From: Guillardia theta CCMP2712
Taxonomy: Eukaryota; Cryptophyceae; Pyrenomonadales; Geminigeraceae
Assembly (NCBI RefSeq): GCF_000315625.1
Contig: NW_005434621.1
Span: 212,174 to 265,397 of the forward strand
DNA length: 53,224 bases
Reading direction: 5' to 3'
Shown: one piece after another, positions 45,216 through 53,224 of the stretch
Layout of the letters: every line of letters begins with the position of its first letter
How positions within the stretch are numbered: position 1 is the stretch's first letter
The notes under the pieces: model-generated
Seen by the model: the letters and a program-made list of their open reading frames with translations, nothing else
What the model was told of the DNA's origin: nothing
The model's database searches: none
Translations under genes and position numbers: made by a program

Positions 45216-46462
45216 GTCTAGTCTGCCAAGTCCGGTCACCTTGACCTCGTCGCTTCCTCAGTCTGTACTAATCATCTGCTATCAGCTATCCTGTGTGCAT
45301 GGGATCTCTACGTGCAAGGCGTCATGGATCTCTGCCCAATCCCAAGCACTCCTGCATCCCTCTTTGTTGATAAATCCACTTGCGAAACACAGGAAGCTTG
45401 CATTCTTCTATCTGTGGCTTCGTTCACAATGTACGAAGCAGTTCAGAAGCTCTATGATTTCTTCAGAGCGACTTCTGCCTAGTCAATCTCTACCAAGCCT
45501 CGTCCTCCTGTATCTCTGCGAATCCTCCACATACCCTTCAATCACACAGCGCTTCCTTCAAAATCTCCTCCGTTTCAACCTGTATCTTCTCGATCCTCCA
45601 CCTCCTCAACCTGACCATCCATCTGTTCCTCATCCTGATATCTCTGCCTCTCCTTCCTCCCCTCTTCCTGTCCCTTCATCTCGCTTCTCGCCCATTTTTG
45701 TTTCTCCTGCCACCTTCGGCATTACCTAGTGACTGTACTACCCTACCCTCTAGAGCTCCTACCCTCTGACCCGTTCCACTACCCTCTGAAGATTGTGTCC
45801 TGTACCCCCGAATCATCTGCATCACCCCTGCTTTTCCCTTTTTATGACCCCTCGTGTCCGACCTTTTATGTATACCCTACCCACCATCGGGGCGATTGCT
45901 GCTACATGCCACCCCCACCCCAAGCAACGATGAGTAATACTCTACCCCTATCCGAAGGGTCTACAACTTTTCCCTCTGCATTAGGTGGAGGGACCGGTCC
46001 TTGAGCCACTGTAACTACACCACCACCCCTTTGACCTAAGGGATTCAATAACCATAATTCAGGGGTAGGGGTGCTATGTACCACCCCTTCGTTGCACCTC
46101 CAAAGTACCCCGTGGCCTTCTGTGTATGTTGACTATAATACCATCTCACCCGCCTTTCTGACCTCTACCCCTCCAAGTACTGTAAACCACCCTCCCATTG
46201 TTAGCTATTTTGACAAGGTTCACCACCCCCAGGGACACAGTACCCCTGTATTACCAAACCCCCTACCCCCCTCTGCCCCATGTTCTGAGGCGGGTTGTAT
46301 TTGACTACGTCCATCAAAGTAAAGACGAGAAGAATGGAGCGACGCGAGGAGGAGGAGGGCAGCAGCATAACGAAAGCAGATGCTTCCTTCTCCTCTCCTC
46401 TCCTCTCCTTGTCCTCCTCTTTCTCTCCACTCCAGACTTCCTCCCTCCCTCACAGGCCGACC
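45216..46462. other. Divergent intergenic region, C-rich block
   Basis: 45,730-46,290 is C-rich on + with many CTACCC/ACCACCCC words. 45,216-45,720 is pyrimidine-rich on + (purine-rich on the VHS gene strand) and could contain an extra 5' exon of the VHS gene, because that frame stays open upstream (VKVTGLGRLD before the Met). Confidence 0.45.
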
Positions 46463-49347
46463 ATGATGGGCAAATCACGCCCACGCCATTGTTGGCGTTC
46501 ACCGCGAAAGGGCGTGCATTGTGCTGCGAGCATGGGACTAGCGTGTGCCCTGATAGCCAACTTTGTGCATCCTTGCATCTCCCAGGGAATCTGGACTGAT
46601 GTTGTGATGCCGGACTTGGTGGACGCAGTTCCCAGCTTCAATGCATTTTATCCGCACCTATCACAATCATCGGATCAGGCTTCGTCTCCAGAGCTGGAGA
46701 CTACGAGTGCACATTTCGAACAGACTTCACCATCTGCTCCTCCTTCTCAACAACTCCTGCAACCTTCTGCAACGAGCCAGAGGTCAGGACGTCGACGGCT
46801 CGTGTTGCTTCGCGGTCGATGCTGATATGCAACAGCCCTTCGTGGAACCTTCCTGGCATGCAGATGAGCTTTGAAGTGCGCAAGGCAGGCATTCCCCTCT
46901 ACAAGGATGACTTCTTCGAGCTCGTCTCCGCATACGCTTTCATAAACTCCACCATCCCTTCCATCGCCGGGGCCTCTGGGAAGTACAACGGAGTACAGAG
47001 GACCATTACGTTGGTGGGGCGGGCTTCGATGCCTACCCCTCCTTCACGGGGGCATGCAGCCTGTGCTATCAGTCCCCTCATGCTCCTCTCTACACCTGCC
47101 TGTTCGTGGGCCTGCAGGAGAAGATCGAGACGCAGGCGTTGGACGTGCTCAGCGTCAACCAGGTCGTGTGCGAGATGCCGACGTGGCGGCATGCCCAGGG
47201 GTTCGTCGACGTTCATCTCCTCCATGCACAGCAGCCCGTGCGATCGCGTGCTGTCCTCAGCTTCATCCACGAGTGCGAGTCCATCGATAGGACTGAGCTT
47301 TCAGTGCTGGGAGGAGGTGAGGGAGAGTGGCACGTCCAGTACTCCCTACCTAATCTACCCCTGTCTACCACCACTGCCTTCTCCTCCTCCTCATTCTCCT
47401 CCTCCTCTCCATGCCTTCTACTCTTCCACTCACCTCTTCATTCCTGACGCCTCTACTCCACCAGCACTCCCTTGTCCCACCTCCTCGTCTCCCTACTTCC
47501 TCTACGCTGCTGGCGGTGACTAGTCTTTCTTCAGAGGTCGTCAGGATCGCAGGACACGGCTTCAGCCCGCTGGAGCAATACCTCTGCGAGTTTGCGGCGG
47601 AAGGGCATGCAGTCTTGCAGGAAGCCTCCTACATCAACCGAACGCTGCTCAGCTGCTCCAGCCCTGAGTGGACGGTCGATTTCCCTGCTGCGTCTCTACG
47701 AGTCCTCGCCCGATCCACTGGAGAGTATCTGGCAGTCAACTCGAATTCGTCCTTCCTCCTCCCCTTCACCGCTGAAGTGATCAGCTTGTCGCCCTCCCAG
47801 GGACCAGCGGCAGGAGGAGCCTCCATCACCCTCACAGTGAGCGACGTCCCTGCTTGTCGTCTGCTGCGAGAGTCTGATTTTACCATCCGTGCCTCCCTCC
47901 CCGTTCCGTTCCCTTTCGTTCCCCACTCATTTATGTACTTTTTGAGACGTCTTCTACTCTCTTGTTGTGACTGTCAACCAACCTCCTGACTTGTAGAACC
48001 TTCCTTGACCTTCCGTTCAGGGACGGGGGCTCTTCTCTTCGAATGTTTTTCTTGTCAAGTTTGCCTGTGGCGACTACGAGCAGATAGTCAGTCTGCACGG
48101 CAAGACACCTCGTGACGCCCAGCACGTCGTCCTCTCATCGCCGGACTGGATGGGAGAAGGATGCACGTCGGACGTGTCGATCGTCATGTCTGGGAAGGAG
48201 GTGCTGTACAGGACCAACGGTGAGATAGAGGATAGGTTGCTGATCGCTGATCGGGATTGTGATTATGGACTGATACTGATACTGATACTGATACTGATAC
48301 TGATACTGATACTGATTTGTGAAACACGAGCAAACTTTGTTGTCCTGGTTGACTGAGGTGCAGGGAGCAAGCTCGTCTTCACTTTCCTCCCCTCGTCGAT
48401 CAGGATGGCCAACACGACCGGGCCGCTGGGAGGAGGATCATACCTGTCTGTGATCGGAAGAGCTTATCCATTGGTGAGGGAATAACTTATGCAGCAAGTG
48501 AAATGCGGAGCATCAGGAAGAAAGGAGGAGGAGAAGGAGGAGAAGAGGAAAGGGGAGAGAAGAGGAAGAGGAGGGAAAGGATTGTTCAAGATGTAAAAAG
48601 ACGTCTGTAGCGAGCAACGTACTGACAATATCGAATCCAAGAATTTTCTTGACGACTTCTCCCTGACGGTTCTGCGATACAGGGCGGAAACTTTCAGCTC
48701 GTGTTCGCCGGAACCTCAAGTGAGGTCAACGCAGCCATTGCGGACCCGACCTGCACTTGTCAGTCAAGCTGTCGAGCTTATAAATGCCTCCAAGGAACAA
48801 GAATATCTCCTCAACTCATTACCGTGCAGGTAGAAATGCCTCCATCTCAATCCTCCTCCTTGTGTCCTTCTTTCTGTTCCCAGCTTCCCCCCTCTCCTCC
48901 TCCCTCTCACCATTGTTTCTCTCCCTCCTCCTCCTCCTCCTCCTCCTCCTCCTCCTCCTCCTCCTCCTCCTCCTCCTGCTCCTGCTCCTGCTCCTCCTCC
49001 TCCTCCTCCTCCTCCTCCTCCTCCCACATCTATCTCACCTTAGCTACAGATTCCTTTTTGGCCGGGAGTCGGAGTCGCAAACGTAAGCATGCTGATCGCA
49101 AACTCGCCTGCTTCATCCTCCGGTCTGCTGAGAACCTTGAGAGTTTACATGGGCTCTTGACAAGCTCGATCAGCTTTCATCTTCGCAGACTTTCAATACT
49201 CTCAAGACTTCTGGGAGGTGCCGTCGACGACCTTCGGACCTGCAGGGTCAGTGCCAAAATGACTTTGTTAATTTGTTGAGCCTGTGTCGCTGTATCCGAT
49301 GATGATGACGACGACGATTACGATGATGATGATGCTGATGATGATGC

Positions 49348-49382
<35 letters not shown>

Positions 49383-49416
49383 CTGATGATGATGATGATG
49401 ATGCTGATGATGATGC

Positions 49417-49447
<31 letters not shown>

Positions 49448-52400
49448 GAGGACAAGGATTCTGACAAGAATTTCAAACAGAGGGGATTTTCAAATCACGG
49501 TCTTCGGCAACTTTCTTGTCAACAAGTTCTACACGTTGAGGTCTTTCTCTCCGCGTTGATTCACCTCCTACTCAACGTGAACGAAACCGTGAACGCGCAG
49601 GATGATCGGAGAGGAAGACGTCTTGACCGCCGCAGCTTCAGCCGTCTTGCCCGACCGCGTCACCTTCCACGTGCAGGACTCGAATGGGAAGGAGAGGAAC
49701 GTCAAGCTCTCAGTGGTGAGAGATGACGTGGAGATCGGGCTGAAGAACAAAAGGGAACAAGGCTTCTCTTTCCGAGGTTATCATTATCCTCCTCCTCCTC
49801 CTCCCTCCTCCTCCTCCCTCCGCCTCTCCCCTCCTCCCTCCTCTCTCCTTCTCCCACCCTTGTTGCCCCCTGTGTCTAGCCTCGTCTCTCTCGTGCTCCT
49901 CCTTGTTCTCCCTGCTCTCATCCTTATCCACCTGCTTTGCCCTTCTCTTTTCCATCTTCTCTTTCTTTGTCTCTGTGACTGACTTCCTGCCCGTCGGGGT
50001 CCTTGTCATGTACCATGCTCTACAGCAATCCTCTTCGACCAGTCCGTCTTAGCCCTCGCTGATCAGACCAAACTTTCCCTCAGAGGGCAAAGTCTCAACA
50101 CGTCGTCGACCTCTCGATACATCTGCAGGCACTTTGGCGTCAATGTGCTGACATCGGCCGCATGCCAGTCGATCAGCAACGGTGCGCTTCTTAGATCGTG
50201 CTCAGCAACTTATCGTCCCTCGTTCATCCTCCTCCTTCCTCCATCCCTCCCACCTCTTCTTCCTCTCCTCTCCAATTCCCAACTTCTTCCACCTTGCCCA
50301 CTCTTTCCCCTCAGTTTTGAAACTCCCCTCCACCCCCTTCCCCTCATCCCTCCCTCATTCTTCCCCTCTCCCTTTCTCTCCTTCCTCTTCCTCTCCTACT
50401 CTCCTTCTACTCTCCTCCCTCTCCTTCTACTCTCCTTCCTCCTCCCTCCTCCTTCTACCGTTCTCTCTTTCAGTATGATCTGACTTGTATCCTCTCATTA
50501 TCGGCCTGCAGTGACCGTCATCAATGACAACTTGATCGAATGCGACCTCCCACCGACCAGCGTCTGTCCCTTCTGTCAGGAGAACGTCTCTGTGTGTTAT
50601 GCAAACAACCCGTCGATGTGTCTGCTAGCAAACTCATCGCTCAGGACGCAAGTTCTGGTGCCTGACATGTTTCTTCTGTCCTTGCTGTCCAACTGAACAT
50701 CGACTGCCGAGCAGACTGTGGACAGAGTTGGCATCGTTGAAAGCGCGTTACCATCCGTGGTCTACGTGAAGGATTTCGAGCTGGTAACGACGTACATTCA
50801 TCCTTTATCTCCCTCTGCTCCTCGCCATGAGATTGTCTCCAGCGTGTGTTGTGTGCTCCTTGCCGAACTGCTGTTGGTTCAGTTTGCACTCTGACAAGTG
50901 AACATTGTAACATCACATCATCACAATCTGAAGGCGCTGACAAATTGCTGTCATTACTCACCGAATACTTGTTAGGTCACCATAACAGGAACCAGCCTCA
51001 TCTTCGGCGCTCCTTTCTGCAACGTGGAGGTCTTTTGCGACTTTCTCTCCGACCAGATCGTCAGGTCGTTGAGGTACAACGTCAGCAGCAGCGCAGGTCA
51101 GCTGCGGCAACCTCGTAACCCGCCACTCCAGACTCACATCAACATCACAGGTTGGTTGAACATCGATGAACGATTTTCTTCTCCTCCTCCCTCCTGGGTG
51201 ATCGTGACCAAAGTCCCTCGTCGCCGTTGTCTCACCCACTCTCTAGCTCATCGTCAACGACGAGATTGTTTTACTCTCCAACCAGCTCCATGCTCAAGGA
51301 AGCGTCTTGTCTCACGGAGGTACCTCCACCACTCCTCTTCACTCCCTCCCATGATTCCCTCACAGAGAGCTGGATCTGCATCTCGGAGCTGCTCCAGCAA
51401 AGCATCCCTCCTGGGGAGGTTGGGGTTGGTAAGATGCATGCTCCCTATCATCCCCTGCTCGGGTTTCCCTTTTTTCTCGCTGTGTCCTTTCCTTCCTCCT
51501 TCACCATCACCATCACCTACGCTCTCCCTCCTCCTCCTCCTCCTACTTCTACCTCTCCTCCTCCTACCTCTCTTACTCCTCCTACCTCTCTTACTCCTCC
51601 TACCTCTCTTACTCCTCCTACCTCTCTTACTCCTCCCACCTCTCTTACTCCTCGTACTCTTCCTCACCCCCTCGCATCGTTTGTTCCTTCAACCTCTCAC
51701 TCATTCCTCAAGAACTTTTCTACTCCGGGCTCTCCTTCGCCTTCCAGCTGGTGGGTCTCCCCCCCCGCTCTGTGCAGCCACCCTGACGAACTCGGCAGAT
51801 TGCGGGGGTGGTTGTGATGGATCAAGTGACGGACGTGGGGTACTGCGGGAGTGAGGGTCCTCTAAAGTCAACACCTTGCAAGTGACTTTGATCGATCAGC
51901 GAACGTGACCTTGGTCTCCTCGCTCCAAGTGGACTCAAGTAACCCCGAAGGCTCTTATGACATGTCGCTGATCGTTACCAGCAGCATGGCAGCTCCCCGT
52001 CAACTTCACCATCACGGCGGTACAGGCGAGCAGGTGACTTTGTTGACTCTGTCTTTGTCCATTTTGTTTACTTTGTTGACTCCCTTGACTGACTTTGTTG
52101 ACTTTTGTGTTAGGGGGCAGATGAGCACGAGGGCGCGGGAGCATATCAAGGGCGACAGCCTGTCGGCGGTCAATGTCACGAACTCGGCACAAGTTGACAA
52201 CGACAAGATCAGGTCAGTTGTACATGGGGAGGCTGCAGGAGAGAGAGATGTTGCGGCGGCCTGTTATCGTCTGATGAGAAGGAGGAAGGAACGGATCGAT
52301 GATGTTCGTGCCAGGTGCGATGCTTTCTGGTGGGACCTTGGGCGCTCGGGCAAGGTCCGGCTGCACAACAGCAACGGGAATTTCTACGGGGGAGCGACGG

Positions 52401-53224
52401 AGGAAAGAAGAGCTGCTGGTTGAAAGAGGGGGAGCTGAAAGTTGCTTGCAGATCGTCTTTGCCAAGAGCAAGTTCGTCAACGTTAGCTCGTCGAGAGGGT
52501 CCGCAGGGGGAGGGGATAAGTGAATGACTGTCTTGCTGCCTTGCCCCCTCCTGACCTTTTCTGCTCCCTCAGCCTCCTCATTGAAGGAGAGTCGTTCTGC
52601 TACGCCGACGTCTCTTGTGCGTCGAACCATTACTTCTGCCGCTTCCAGGTCCTGCGAGCTGGAACGAGAGCGTGAATGTGCAGTGGCGATGATAATGATT
52701 ATGAGGAGGAGGAGGAGGAGGAGGAGGAGGAAGTGGTGAAGGTGGAAAATATAGAAATGTAAGGACAGGGATGAAGGGGAGGTGGATGTATTGCTATGAC
52801 AAAAGCAATGATGATTGTGATGACGACGTTTGACTAATCTCCTCCAGACAAATTCTCATGTGCAAGACGTTGCTGCGGTTATCATCAGCAACTCAAAGAT
52901 ATCATGCACAACAACCACATGGCGTTCTGAAGCCGGAGGTAACTCCTCCTCCCTCCTCCCTTCTCCTCCCTCCTCTCTCCTCCCTCCTCAACTCATTCCC
53001 CTTCCTCCCCTTCTTGATTGTCTTTGTCTTCACTTTTCTTTGTCCTTTCCTCGTCTCATCTTGAACATGCAAGCAGAAACCCAGCTCACCGTGCATGACG
53101 TCAACCAGAACAATCTCCAGATTCGAGGAGGTGAAGGATCTTTCTTTCCCATCCCCTCCACCTCCTCCTCTTTCCTCTCGGTCCCTACCCTCCCTTCCTA
53201 TTTACTCCTCCTCTCTCTCCTCTC
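46463..53224 (+). CDS. Large secreted/surface protein with repeated IPT/TIG-like modules (3' end outside window)
   Basis: Many exons, each roughly one beta-sandwich module, separated by CT-rich introns. The start is uncertain: ATG 46463 or ATG 46532 (MGLACALIANFVHPC, signal-peptide-like). Module 1 (about 46,667-46,950): ITIIGSGF, DYECTF, LICNSPSW. Module 2 (47,020-47,320): GGAGFDAYPSF, LYTCLFVG, VVCEMPTW. Module 3 (47,530-47,880): VVRIAGHGF, YLCEFAAEG, LLSCSSPEW, then VISLSPSQGPAAGGASITL, a classical IPT start. Module 4 (48,020-48,215): FLVKFACGDY, VVLSSPDW. Later exons: LGGGSYLSVIGRAYPL (48,440), FQLVFAGTSSE (48,700), DRVTFHVQDSNGKERN (49,650), VTVINDNLIECDLPP (50,510), VTITGTSLIFGAPFCNVEV (50,980), QIVFAKSKFVNVSSS (52,450), LLIEGESFCYADVSC (52,575). 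Cys-rich, consistent with an extracellular protein. Function unknown; exact splicing not resolved. Confidence 0.65.
48269..48316 (+). repeat. (ACTGAT)8 microsatellite in intron
   Basis: Eight perfect copies of ACTGAT in an intron of the IPT-module gene. Confidence 0.95.
48925..49023 (+). repeat. (CTC)n tract with CTG interruptions
   Basis: About 33 trinucleotides, nearly all CTC with a few GCT/CTG, in an intron of the IPT-module gene. Confidence 0.95.
49298..49446 (+). repeat. (GAT)n tract with GCT interruptions
   Basis: About 49 trinucleotides of GAT with regularly placed GCT and a few GAC, in an intron of the IPT-module gene. Confidence 0.95.
51563..51652 (+). repeat. 18-bp pyrimidine tandem repeat, five copies
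   Basis: Unit CCTACCTCTCTTACTCCT repeated five times, the last with CCCACC. Intronic, coding-strand pyrimidine tract. Confidence 0.95.
52702..52732 (+). repeat. (GAG)n tract
   Basis: About ten GAG/AGG trinucleotides in an intron of the IPT-module gene. Confidence 0.9.

Noticed and set aside
51024-51854. 276-aa Leu-rich ORF suggesting membrane segments
   Set aside because: The poly-Leu part is the 18-bp CT repeat of an intron; only short parts are exons, and those are in other frames.

Overview
This is eukaryotic nuclear DNA. Nearly every gene is cut by short spliceosomal introns (mostly about 40-90 nt, GT-AG with a few apparent GC-AG). The window carries an axonemal dynein heavy chain, a U1-snRNP LUC7-type splicing factor, clathrin/Arf trafficking proteins, and at least one protein (a ferritin, probably also a cyclophilin) with a signal peptide followed by a transit-like segment that starts with Phe. 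A flagellate with a complex (secondary red) plastid fits best. A cryptophyte such as Guillardia is my inference; it is not proven by the sequence alone.

Layout. 1-316: 3' end of a partial + strand gene whose last 300 bp are repeated, inverted, at 1958-2253. 1945-6083 (-): PH domain plus one-repeat voltage-gated cation channel with an EF-hand. 6915-8690 (-): unidentified one-TM coiled-coil protein in many small exons. 9862-11780 (+): 17 exons of a eukaryotic-type (GSII) glutamine synthetase-like protein that has lost several metal ligands. 11983-14029 (-): ArfGAP with DPF motifs and a Met/Gly repeat. 14030-17199: repeat-bearing intergenic DNA. 17200-30912 (+): outer-arm-type dynein heavy chain, about 4486 aa, five introns in its first 900 bp and then one 12.8-kb exon. 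31122-33527 (-): CRIB/Ste20 (PAK-like) kinase. 34323-36676 (+): LUC7-like protein with an Arg/Asp/Ser tail. 36845-38245 (-): plastid-type ferritin. 39629-41441 (+): signal-peptide-bearing cyclophilin. 41677-45215 (-): VHS-GAT protein ending in an alpha-adaptin-like appendage. 46463-53224 (+): secreted or surface protein built of IPT/TIG-like modules, running off the window.

The genes do not form a pathway. They alternate as divergent and convergent pairs with 170-240 bp between convergent ends, and divergent pairs are separated by about 0.8-1.4 kb. Several divergent gaps carry strand-skewed GGGGTAG/CTACCCC-rich blocks around an AT-rich core. The strongest leads are the VHS-GAT-alpha-ear architecture, the glutamine synthetase with three of six metal ligands replaced but an intact reading frame over 17 exons, the PH-channel fusion with its near-identical inverted tail copy, and the skewed promoter blocks. 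All exon models were read by eye; no alignment or splice software was run.
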